A stretch of 64,000 nt of DNA. Origin: Naematelia aurantialba (Eukaryota > Basidiomycota > Tremellomycetes > Tremellales > Naemateliaceae). The stretch spans positions 930,001 to 994,000 of the forward strand of contig JAKFAO010000010.1 in the NCBI GenBank assembly GCA_021527695.1, read 5' to 3'. The position numbers and the translations under genes are program-made. Positions 45,701 through 55,028 of this stretch are shown here, piece after piece (position 1 is the stretch's first letter; every line of letters begins with the position of its first letter). The notes under the pieces are model-generated. The model was given only the letters and a program-made list of their open reading frames with translations. It had not been told where the DNA came from and did no database searches.

Positions 45701-47796
45701 TCCGCTGCTGACGATCTCACAGTGCGAGGGCACTCTTTAGAGGATGCACCCGGGTCCAAGATCGACTCCGAAGTGAAGCGGATGAAGTCAGTGACGCTTG
45801 ATCGTAAACTGTCCTCAACTGCTCGACTGCCACAACGGTCCATGGTCGTCGAATCTCCAGCTGGTCGGACGGCAGATGCAAACGGCCAAGTTACCTCTGC
45901 ACGCAGCAGTCAAGCCATCACCGCATCCCAACTTCCTCCTGAAATCCTCGCGGAAAGCGAGACGGATGACCAGTCTCAATCGGCTACGGTCGACGTGATC
46001 CGCCCGCCATTCGCGCGCAACAACACCAGCGTGCTGATCATCAAGGAGAATGGTCCGGACATGCCCGAGGATGCGGCGGAGCGTCTCGGTGCTCCCAACA
46101 TCGCTCCAGACGACGACGCAATCACGTTGGGCGATATACCGTTACTGGCCAACGAGACGATTCGCCGATCCACGTCGGAAGGACGGCCGTTGCTCGGTTC
46201 GCTCAACAGCCTGCAGTCGTTGATCATCAAGCATTTCGCACTGCTACAGCTGCAGAAGACGGGCCTGGGCCATCTTATCGAGCTGGACGAGGTGCTGGAA
46301 CTGCTAGAGTCGCGCAAGGGACAGTGGTGGAACAAGATCTTCAAGGGGAACGCCAAGAAGGATCAGAAGAAGAAAGGTGAGCATAGTCTGCCCGAGCTGT
46401 CTGCCGGAACTGTGGACCCAGTCACCCCTCGAAGGGGTCGTCCCAAGCTGTCTTCCCCAGCTGTCTTCCCCAGCTGTCTGCCTATAGCTGAATGAAGCTG
46501 ACAACGATAGGCGTGTTTGGCGTGCCAATCGAAATCCTGGTAGAAAGGACTGGATCAGATTCGCAGCAGGGCGCGACGAACGACCAGCTTCGGGTACCCG
46601 AATTCATCGAAGACATCATTTCGACCATGCGTCAAATGGGTGAGTCTCATGGAATTCCAGACTTTAGCGTGGATTGCTGACGAGGGTAGACATGGCGGTG
46701 GAGGGCATTTTCCGCAAGAACGGAAATATTCGTCGGTTGCAGCAGATTTCTGATGCGCTCGACAAGGACTCGACCAACGTCAACTTGTCAGAGGAGAATC
46801 CCGTTCAGCTAGCCGCGCTCTTGAAGCGGTTCTTGAGGGAGATGCCGGATCCATTGTTGACTTTCCGGTTACACAAGCTGTTTTGTGCTGCTGCTTGTGA
46901 GTGTGCTCGCGTCGTTTTCCAACCTGCAGCAGCTGACAAGACCAGCATTACCCAATCAGGAAGACCGAAAGAGGTGCTTGCATCTCCTTGTCACGCTGTT
47001 GCCAAAGTACAACCGGGATACCATGGAGGTCCTCTTTGTCTTTCTACGATGGGTCGCGTCATTCTCGTATCGCGACGAAGAGACGGGAAGTCGGATGGAC
47101 ATGGCCAACCTGGCGACGGTCATTTGTCCTTCGATCCTCTACGCCAAGGGCCCCAACGCTGCTCGTGACGAGTCTTTCATCGCCATCAACGCGGTGCAAG
47201 AGCTGCTTGAGAATCAGGACGAATACTACTACGTGCCTGCCGAGTTGCAATTTGTCATTTCCGAGAATATCTACAGCATCTTTGCAAAAGAGCTCGATCT
47301 TCCGCCCAAAGAGATCCACCGGCATTGTTCAAAGTACATGCAAGCGAGGGGACCTCAGACACAGCGTGGACCACCAGCCTCTTCGTCTGGCTCGTCAGCG
47401 CAGATCCGGGATCGGGCGAGCGAGTCGCGATTGAGCAACCATCGGTCCGAAGGCAACTTGGCTTCCGAGGTGAATGGTGCGACCTCCTATCGACCCGCTC
47501 CACCACCGCCACCTTCACGCCCGACCAGTTGGATCCAGGTGCAGCATTCTCTACCGGGCTCGCAACAGAGTTTGCATCAAGCCCTCAACTCGCCGTCACA
47601 TACGCCGTTCCGCGGTCCCTTCCAGGGCAGCGCGAATGGGTCGCGGAATTCGTCGAGAGGGTCGGCGCCGTCCAGTCCTGGACCGGATGAGGGGAGACGG
47701 TCGATCAATATGGAACGAGAACGGAGTTGGACGCCCGTGCAACAACAACCACAGTCACAACCCCAACAGCAACAGCAGCAAGAACCGTATCGGTAA
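42742..47796 (+). CDS. LRG1: LIM-domain Rho GTPase-activating protein, Lrg1 type
   Basis: Long multi-exon gene from MSSPGARLSFPVPRIPSP to a Gln-rich end QQQQQQEPYR. After a disordered Ser/Pro region come LIM 1 (YCGSCNQVVHG..YHLNCFRCKDC), LIM 2 (CAKCDQAL..YHVEHFTCTECD..YCHFHY) and a third Cys pair (CVGCETAIL..CWHPECY). Farther on there is another LIM-like domain (CANCRIAIEEDC..WHSACVICLVCGE..IYCNNH). The C-terminal RhoGAP domain has VEGIFRKNGNIRRLQQI with the arginine finger, NPVQLAALLKRFLREMPDPL and DMANLATVICPSIL. Lrg1 in yeasts inactivates Rho1 to regulate cell-wall synthesis. The combination of several LIM domains with RhoGAP at the C terminus supports this over Rga1/2. Exon borders between 45660 and 46500 are the least certain. 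Confidence 0.88.
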
Positions 47797-48870
47797 AGCA
47801 CATTAGGGCATCTGTCATCGCGGCCGCGTTGCTGCGTGATGGGCGAAAGCTGGGTGTCGTCGTGACGAGACCAAACGTGGGTGTGACAGCACTCTGGGTG
47901 CTGGTTGTACATCCAAATCATAATGGTAGTGCTTGTGCTAGCAGGATGGGGACTGGCGGATCTGAAACAACAAACGGACAGTTATCGAGCAAAGTGGACT
48001 CTGGGGCGGAAACGGACAATTTCAGCGCTTTCTTCTGCTTGTATAGTAGAGAGTAAGGACACGATGGCGATGGGGAAGAGTGGGGACGATGACTGTGTTC
48101 AGAGCGGACGAGGTATGGAGTCAGAGTGGGAGGAAGAGATGAGAAAGTTGAAAGTTGCACATTGGCGCGCTGAGACGAGGATGGGAGACGAGATGGAGAT
48201 GGGTGGGAGACGCGATGGAGATGGGAGGGAGACCCGCTGGGAGGTGGGAGGGAGATATGAGATTGAGAAGACGTTCAAGTAGTGCAAGTAGTGCCGAGTA
48301 GAGAGGCGACAGTAGTGACGCGTGTTGATGAAATGACGATGTATTGCGATTGCAGTCTGCTCTGAGACGCCGGTTCCGGTCGCGTACACTAATACGGCAT
48401 AGGACCATGCTGTAGACCTGCTGTAGACCTGCTGCGAGGTTTGTGGGAGGAAGAGCTAGGAGTGGGAGTTTGCAGAGATGCACCGGGGTCTGGTAGTCGG
48501 ATAGATGGAAATCTCGTCATAACGACAAAAGTAATTTATCAGGAGGGAGTGAGAGTATTCATTCCTGTGCCGATGCAGTAGCTACCTAGGTTGATGACTC
48601 GGCACATTTTGCACGACTTACATACTCCCACTTGCCAGACGCGCATATTTACCTGGCTGCCGTGTTGCTCCTGTGGCGGATCGAGGGCTCGCCCTCAAGA
48701 CCGAAGGCAAGAGGCTGCAGCCGCAAGCCTATGCAACGCATCGCGATGATTCTGCTGGTACGGACGCGATTCGGTTCGCTTGATCGGCTCTCGCTCACAC
48801 TCGTGTGCTTGTAGTAATAGTATCGGCAAGCCAATACCTCGTGTGCGTGTGTGTGCCGCGTAGAATTGGG

Positions 48871-48939
48871 GCAAGTGGGGCCACACCTGAATGGCGCAAG
48901 TGGTGCACACCTGAATGGCGGCAAGTGGTGCACAGCTGG
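48871..48939. repeat. 25-bp tandem repeat, about 2.8 copies
   Basis: Units begin at 48871, 48896 and 48921 (GCAAGTGGTGCACACCTGAA core). Confidence 0.85.
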
Positions 48940-49020
48940 AAGTGCGGGTGTCGGCTTTGGCACGGCACGATCACCACCGCTGGTGGTTCCTCCGTGACGT
49001 TGACCAGCGCGAACAGCCAA

Positions 49021-49108
49021 CAGCATCATGTAGGTTGGCTCATCGCTTGGAGTGGCAGAGCCAGCAGCATCATGTAGGTTGGCTCGTCGCTTGGAGTTGC
49101 AGAACCAT
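49021..49108. repeat. 44-bp tandem duplication near the SNF8 3' end
   Basis: Two copies start at 49021 and 49065 (CAGCATCATGTAGGTTGGCT...), with a few mismatches, immediately beyond the SNF8 stop codon. Confidence 0.9.
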
Positions 49109-49111
49109 CGG

Positions 49112-49948
49112 TCAGGGTCGCCGTTGCGCCGCCGCGTCCGTTGCCCAGCCTGCATCACCCATATCGACCGCCGCGATGAGCCAGACATCCCTTCCACCGG
49201 GGGCCTGTTCGTCGATCCAGCCCAGGCCCTCGCGCATCACACAGTCATCCAGCACCGTCCTGACGCGTACGTCTGGCCACCCGGTCTGCGCCTTGACGCG
49301 GTCTTCGCTCAGCCGACCGCCCGTCTCGGCCGCCAAGACCAGCAGGAGCGACTGGTCGGTGTCGAGTTCGCGCGGTATGGAGCGCACGTACGTCGTTCCT
49401 CCAATATTCTGCGTCGCGTACCCTGCACACAGCGGCCGCAGGAGCGCGAGACTCCGCAGCACATCTTCGGACGCGACCATCCCGCCGGCGGCCTCGGCCT
49501 CGGACTCGCCTCCGCCGCCGCTTCGCATGGCGGTGACGCGACGTACGAGCTCGTCGACGGCGATCATGCCTCCGTTCCGTGCGCGTGTGGAAATGCACAC
49601 ATCTACCACTTGCACCGCCAGCTCGTACTGCCATTCTCCGAGACCAAGCGCATCAGCCCACCACCCGCCAACACCCTTTCCGAGCGCTCCATGGGACGAT
49701 CCAGCAGCAGCGAGCGGATCGACCCCGATCGCAGCGCACATCTTTTGGAACTGGTGTCGAAATGCCGGGTCGGCACGGATATCAGCCCGATGAGCGGCGG
49801 CAAAGGCGAGTAACGCCGACTTGAACGACGCGAGCGAGGTCTGCAGCGTCGTCAGCTGCGAGGCAGAGATGCTGCTCGACAGAGCCGAGTACGAGGACGT
49901 CGTGGCGGCATGGCGCGAGAGCGCCGAGATGCCGGCGCCTTTCCGCAT
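49112..49948 (-). CDS. SNF8: ESCRT-II subunit SNF8/VPS22 (EAP30)
   Basis: Intronless as called, 278 residues, starting MRKGAGISALSRHAATTSSY. Family blocks are LTTLQTSLASFKSALLAFAA, FRHQFQKMCAAIGVDPLAA, WWADALGLGEWQYELAVQVV, RNGGMIAVDELVRRV, and the C-terminal winged helices with ALLRPLCAGY, GGTTYVRSIPRELDTDQSL and MREGLGWIDEQAPGG. This matches human SNF8 and yeast Vps22, a core of ESCRT-II, which sorts ubiquitylated membrane proteins into endosomal vesicles. An in-frame ATG at 50143 would add 65 residues, but these are not family-like, and the MRKGAGI start is the usual one. A Gly/Ser insert (AAGSSHGALGKGVGG) follows GVDPLA. Divergent neighbour: flavin-reductase-like gene, 266 bp away. Confidence 0.93.
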   Translation of the reverse strand: MRKGAGISALSRHAATTSSYSALSSSISASQLTTLQTSLASFKSALLAFAAAHRADIRADPAFRHQFQKMCAAIGVDPLAAAGSSHGALGKGVGGWWADALGLGEWQYELAVQVVDVCISTRARNGGMIAVDELVRRVTAMRSGGGGESEAEAAGGMVASEDVLRSLALLRPLCAGYATQNIGGTTYVRSIPRELDTDQSLLLVLAAETGGRLSEDRVKAQTGWPDVRVRTVLDDCVMREGLGWIDEQAPGGRDVWLIAAVDMGDAGWATDAAAQRRP

Positions 49949-50214
49949 CGCGTCGAGAGCAATAGCGATCGCTACTGTCGCTGCTGTGGGCAGACCTGCA
50001 GATTTTGACGTGAATGCACTAGTACACCAAGTGTAGGGATTGTGAGCTGTAGGTAGGTTGTACAGTAGGGTGTAATCTGGCAGAGGGACGTCAAATGCCA
50101 CGTGGTCCGGCTCGTTGAAACAGCGGAGACGGACTTTTTCCATTCCACTACTTGGTATTGCCAGGCAGAACGACGACGGCGACGACGGCAGCGGGGGCAG
50201 CAGCAGCAGCGAGT
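49949..50214. promoter_or_regulatory. Bidirectional promoter between SNF8 and the flavin-reductase-like gene
   Basis: 266 bp between divergent start codons. The region is open in the SNF8 frame, which explains the apparent N-terminal extension. A (GAC/GGC)n and (CAG)n patch at 50171-50210 precedes the plus-strand ATG. Confidence 0.5.
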
Positions 50215-51485
50215 ATGTTGGCGAGAAGTACGAGAGCCTGGAGAGCTGTGAGCGGCCCGCGCTGCTTCTCGACGCAGCACGACGTGTCGGAGCAGCTGCG
50301 CGATGTGATGCGGGATGTGCCTCAGGTCAGTCGCGGCCTTGTTGCGTCTCGTGTTGTCTTGTCTTGTCCTTTCTGCCCTTGTCCGTGCAATCTTTGGGTT
50401 ACGAGATATTAACCGCGTCCCTCTGCATCTGCCGCTCATCTAGTGGTGTCCTGGACGATCTCCGTAGGCGACCCTGCCGTCACAGCTGCTCAAGCCGAGC
50501 TGCCAAACTAACACCCCTATAGCCAGTGGCAGTCGCCGTCACTCGCGTGCCGTTACCAGCTGAATCTCTCTCACCTTCTGGAATCGCCTCTGGAGGCGCT
50601 GCGAGCACCTCGCGCAACACCAGCAGGTACCACGGCACGACGCTCTCGTCCTTCACATCGCTCACGCTGCACCCGTATCCGCTCGTGGCATTTTCGATCC
50701 GGCTCCCGTCGCGCATGGCCGACTATCTTCGCACCGGTGTACCAATGTCACTGTCCTCGTCCTCGTCCTCGTCCTCACCACTTTCCCCTTTATCTTCTCT
50801 TCCACCTTCTCCTTCTCCTTTACCCTCTTCTCCTTCGCCGTCCTCTACTCGATCCTCTTCCTCTTCATTGCCTTCCTCTTCCTCTTCATTACCTTCCCCT
50901 TTCCCTTCCTTTTCTTCTTCACCACCCTCTTCCGCCACTTCTCTATCCTCATCGTCTCGGACGCCGTCTCCACGCAGGCTCCCACAATCCCCCAACCCCA
51001 CTGGCCTGACGATATCCCTCCTCTCCCGCCGCTCGCAGTCCCTTGCACACGCCCTCTCCCAACCCCTGTCCGACCAGTCGTCAATCTACGCCTCCGACGC
51101 GTGGACCACCCCCGACTCGTGGAAGACGTCGGACCCGCCCGCCGCCGCTGCCTGCATCGGGTCGCTCCGGTGCGAAGTCGTCTCGTCGACCCTTCTGCGG
51201 GACATGTGCGATCCCGATCCCGATCCCGAGCCTCAACCGGAGCACGAGCCTCCTCACGAACCGCACACAGACCCGGAAGGAGGGGATGGATCAGTATCAC
51301 CGGAAGACGAAGACCGCGCGAAGGAAGGACCAGGGGACCGAGGTCCACAACGCCCACAAGTCCACGGCTCAGAGCTGTTCATATGCAGGGTCCTGGAGGT
51401 CACGCCTGGCCCCGAGGCCGAGCGGGATCAGCCCCTCCTCTACTGGCGGCAGCAGTACGCCGGCGTCGACTCTCAGAACGGCTGA
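50215..51485 (+). CDS. Flavin reductase-like (FMN-binding split barrel) protein, probably mitochondrial
   Basis: Two exons (50215-50325, 50523-51485) encode 357 residues. The Arg/Ser-rich N terminus MLARSTRAWRAVSGPRCFST looks like a mitochondrial presequence. Then comes DVMRDVPQPVAVAVTRVPLP, and the flavin-reductase block YHGTTLSSFTSLTLHPYPLV followed by AFSIRLPSRMADYLR, the FMN-contacting part of the domain. Later come LTISLLSRRSQSLAHALSQP, GSLRCEVVSSTLL and the domain end ELFICRVLEV and PLLYWRQQYAGV. A Ser/Pro-rich stretch of about 77 residues after MADYLRTGVPM interrupts the domain. It is coded by a C/T tract whose ends resemble splice sites (50747-50977, 231 nt, in frame), so it may be a spliced intron. 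The true protein may then be about 280 residues. Substrate unknown. Confidence 0.8.
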
Positions 51486-52215
51486 CGCGAGACGAGTCTC
51501 TCTCGCGAGAAACGATTCCACCCGGTGTAGCTTCAAAGCTCTACTTCTGGCCGACAGGGGCTCATCTCCCAAATGTCGTCACGAGCTGGCCGTCTCAGGT
51601 AGAGACGGTGTAACTCTCCATGGCCGACGTGACTCTCCATGGTCGACGTAACTCTCCATAGCCGACGCAACTCTCCATGGCCGACGTAACTCGCCACAGC
51701 CGACGTAAACTCCATGGCCGACGCGAGTTGCGTCTCGCCGCCTCTGTGCAATCTCATAAAAGCTACAAATGCATGTATGGCTATGTGGCATGGCAAAGTA
51801 TGTACAACGGGTGCTGGGTGTCGGGTGTGCATTACATGTATTGTGCGTGTCAGTGTCGCGTGTTCGTGAGCCACAGCGAAGTGGGATCGTGATCGTGTCT
51901 GCTTGCTGCTTCGTCTGCTGCTTCGTCTCTCCTGCGTCTGCTCGTCTTCCCGCCTCGCTTCGTCTCTGTCTTCTCCATCCTGCGCGTTTGTCTCATCTCG
52001 CGTGCCTCGTCACGTCCTTAGCACCGAACAAATCGCCCTTCCATCTTCTCGCACTCTGCTTCGCCCTGCTCCCTGCCTCGTCCCGCCCGTCCGTCGCCTA
52101 CTGTCATCGAGTATCATTTCTTGCTGTTCCGCGACACGAGTCTGAAAGATCGAGATTGGGTGAGGTTGAGATCGAGGCCGACGTCGACATCGAGCCGACA
52201 TCCCCCTCCCCACCC
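51486..52215. other. Convergent spacer with minisatellite
   Basis: 3' regions of the flavin-reductase-like and EOS1 genes. Apart from the 19-bp repeat at 51611-51723, C/T-rich sequence runs from about 51900 to 52100. No gene seen. Confidence 0.4.
51611..51723. repeat. 19-bp minisatellite, six copies
   Basis: Units start at 51611, 51630, 51649, 51668, 51687 and 51706, consensus TAACTCTCCATGGCCGACG. Variation is scattered (TGG/TAG/CAG). The array follows the flavin-reductase-like gene by about 125 bp, so it is likely in its 3' UTR or just beyond. Confidence 0.92.
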
Positions 52216-53538
52216 CTAGACCCGCAGCAAGCGGCCCTGCTCGATGCCCCAGAACAACCACGCCGTCGTGACCAACAACAGCGCGCCGACCTTCCACCCG
52301 ACCTCGCGCGCCACCGCGTCCCAATCCCACCTTCTGCCGCGTCCCTCCTGCTCGACATTACTCGTGACCCACATCTGGACGGCGCGCGAGCCGCCCGTCG
52401 TCACGCCGATCACGGTCCACGCGAGCAGGGGCCGCTCGGCGCCCAAGAACCGGAGCGTGAGGTACGTCGCTGGCCAGCAGAGACATTGCAGCGAGAGGAG
52501 GCGGGTCAGTGTCGATGGGAGGGAGTAGTACGACCGCCAACGGTGCGTCAGGCCCGTTGTCAGGCAGAAGCAAAAGTGCGCGGTGCAGATTGCCTATTCA
52601 AGGAGGAGATATTAGCATCACTTTGCGACTGACCATGGGGGGGGGAGGACTTGGGTATGCGACTTCGACTTGGAAACTTGGATATGGACTTGAACCTGAG
52701 ACTTGGAACTGGACTTAAGAACACACTCACCCAGGCAATCGAGAGCACCATGTCCCCTCTGGAGACGCGTCGCCATGTCCCCTCATACCCTCCACCAAGC
52801 ACGAGACGTTCCAGCGCCTCGCGCGACAAATCCACGCCCCACGGCCACACGTCGTGCCACAGACCACCCGTCATGAACGCTTTCAGCAGCACACACACCC
52901 CCCACACGGCCGGGACGACGGCGAGGATCCGCAGGCTGAGCAGCGACGAGCGCTGGAGCAGGCGCTCAATAGCGATGGGGATCGGCGCGTCCTTCCTCGC
53001 CAGTAGGAGCGCTTCCGTCTCCGTCTCAGGCCCGTTGTCATCGTCGTCGTCGTCATCATCATCATCGTCGTCGTCATCGTCGTCGAGGCTCAAGCCGAGG
53101 GCTTTAGCCGCCCTGGGCACCGATCGCTGCCGTAGACCAAGGTGCCGCTTGGGGCTGAACGTCAGCGAGCCGGAAGAGGGCGAGTCGGTGCCGGTCCCAT
53201 CGTAATCGTCATCAGCGTCCTCGCTGCTACCTGCCAACGCGCCAGAGCCCAAGGGCAAGGGGAATCGGCGGAGCGAATCTTCGTCGTCTGACGAGGAGGA
53301 AAGTGGTGTGCGAGACAAGACGGGCGTCATGAGCTGTACCACTACCGGCGCTGAGCGGGGCGACGGAAGCCGCATTGGAGGGAGTTGGGCGGATGCTGAT
53401 GATCGAGGACTCGGAGTCGAAACGGAGGGGTTGGCGATGGAGTTGCGCATGGCTAGGCTCGCCGACCTCCCTCCTGGAGGGGTCTTGGACACCCGTCCCT
53501 GCCCGTGCCCCAGACTAGGCTGTCGCTGTACTCCCCCA

Positions 53539-53574
<36 letters not shown>

Positions 53575-54518
53575 GCTATCCCAACTAGCCCCTGGGACGC
53601 TTTGCGCCGCTCCTGTTGTACGCGCGCGACGTCCCCTGCCCAGTCTCGTAGCCCGACGAGGTCAGGCTGCGACTGTGAATGCCGACTCTTGCCACTGCGA
53701 CCGGGAACAAACGTCGAGTCCGAGTCTACCTCAGTGTCTGTCCCAGAAGTGCTGCCAGTGCTGCTGGTTGGGGATCTTGCTCGAGGCGGCCGCAGGGCGT
53801 GGTGGTGATGGCGATTCAGCAGCCCAATGAAGCCGCTGGCACTGGCAGTGGGCGTACTTGCATTCGCAGCGATACTGGCACTAGTACCGACACTGAGATT
53901 CGCACTGGCGCCGACACTGTCGCTGGCATTGTGGGTGTGATTCGCATTGACATTGGGTTTGGGGTTGGCATAGTGGGTGTCGCTACTGGCGGCGGGAATC
54001 ACGTTGGTGTTGCTAGCACTGGCGGCGGGATTCACGTTGGCCAGCCAGAGTTCGCCTGGCAACGGTGGATCAGCTGCTCGAGGGGACAAGGTGAGCTGGA
54101 TCGGCATCGAATACTGGCGGGTGTAGGTGGGTGCGTGGTCCAGCTGGATCGGCGCGATGGCACTCAAAGGCGCGAGTCGTGGGCGGCTGCTCGGGCTCGA
54201 CGGCGCCGACCGGCTTGTAGGGGACGAAGTGGTGCTGCTTCGTGGTCGTGCACCGTGTCCATGTGCTTTCCCTTGTGGTTGAGCGTACCCGTGCATGTTG
54301 TTGCTGCCCACGTTGCCTGTGCGAGCGTTGGCGTTGGCATTGGCGTTGGCGTTGGCGCTCGTGCTCGTGCTCGTGCCGGTGGTGGGTGCGCTGGAGCTGG
54401 AGCCCGAGGTGGGGAGAGAGAGCAGCGAGCTGGGAGGGGTGCGGGAGAGCCGTGATGGCGGGGCATGCGGTAGGAATGGCAGTTGCGCCTGGGTGGGCGA
54501 GAGCGACAGCGCGGACAT
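52216..54518 (-). CDS. EOS1: N-glycosylation protein Eos1-like ER membrane protein
   Basis: Two exons (54518-52731, 52593-52216) give 721 residues. The first 470 or so are disordered and repeat-rich: ANAN and GVGV dipeptide runs, Ser/Pro-rich parts and a pure Asp run of about 17. The C-terminal quarter is the membrane domain: RSSLLSLRILAVVPAVWGVC, MVLSIAWAICTAHFCFC, RLLSLQCLCWPATYLTLRFL, LLAWTVIGVTTGGSRAVQMW, then VGALLLVTTAWLFWGIEQG. The LQCLCWPATYLTLRFL and SRAVQMWVTSN blocks match the fungal Eos1 family as I remember it, an ER protein needed for normal N-glycosylation and oxidative stress tolerance in yeast. The family core is much shorter than this protein; the extension is an oddity of this gene or lineage. 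The intron at 52594-52730 carries TTGGACTTG-like echoes. Confidence 0.8.
53036..53090 (-). repeat. Poly-Asp coding trinucleotide tract in EOS1
   Basis: GAC/GAT codons (GTC/ATC on the plus strand) encode about 17 consecutive Asp residues, just before the first membrane segment. Confidence 0.9.
53536..53577 (-). repeat. (GGTCGG)n coding hexanucleotide repeat in EOS1
   Basis: CCCCGA/CCCCGACC units on the plus strand encode alternating Gly-Val residues in the disordered N-terminal half. Confidence 0.85.
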
Positions 54519-55028
54519 GCCCGGCGCCGCGGGATGTTCCCAAAGCCAATCGCGAGCAGCGAGCGCCGAGATAACAGCGAGATCAGACGATCCTCTATCG
54601 GAGTGTCATGATGGCCGTCTCGGGAGCGTGTGCAAGACGTGAGAGAAGAACCAGAGGGGGTTGACTTGAGATACGAGGTGGGATGGATGCGGAGACGAGT
54701 GACGAGATGATAAAATGTCAAAAACAGCGGGACATGACAATCACCTGAACGCTGGAAAACCGCAGCGGCGTGCCTGAGGCGCTCGCTGCCTTTTTGTGGG
54801 CAAATCACACGGGAGGTGACGATGAGCAGACACCCGGCCACAGCAGGGGGGAGTAACCACAATGGCAATGGCATTCAGGAGAGCAGATGTAGAGCCTGGT
54901 ACTGAACATGCATGCTGAGAAAGGCTGTTGATGCACCTGCAGACCGTTTGATTACCTGTGTTGTAACTTTCTCCCGTCGTTCATCCATTCAACCCCCTGG
55001 GTGATTGCAGGCCCCATGTACAGGGACG
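54519..55028. other. Spacer: EOS1 upstream region and mutarotase 3' end
   Basis: No gene recognised in 510 bp. It is the promoter of EOS1 on the minus strand plus the trailing end of the epimerase gene. Confidence 0.35.

Larger units (their letters stand above)
47797..49111. other. Convergent spacer with several short repeats
   Basis: About 1.3 kb with no recognisable gene. It contains a GAGATGG(G/A) patch at 48180-48250, a duplicated GCTGTAGACCT at about 48410-48430, a 25-bp repeat at 48871-48939 and a 44-bp duplication at 49021-49108. Confidence 0.5.

Noticed and set aside
48649..49813. Plus-strand frames of 250-290 codons opposite SNF8
   Set aside because: They are the antisense shadow of the conserved SNF8 coding sequence.
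49949..50143. N-terminal extension of SNF8 (MEKVRLRCFNEPDHVAF...)
   Set aside because: The family normally begins at MRKGAGI; the extension has no similarity and would overlap the divergent promoter.
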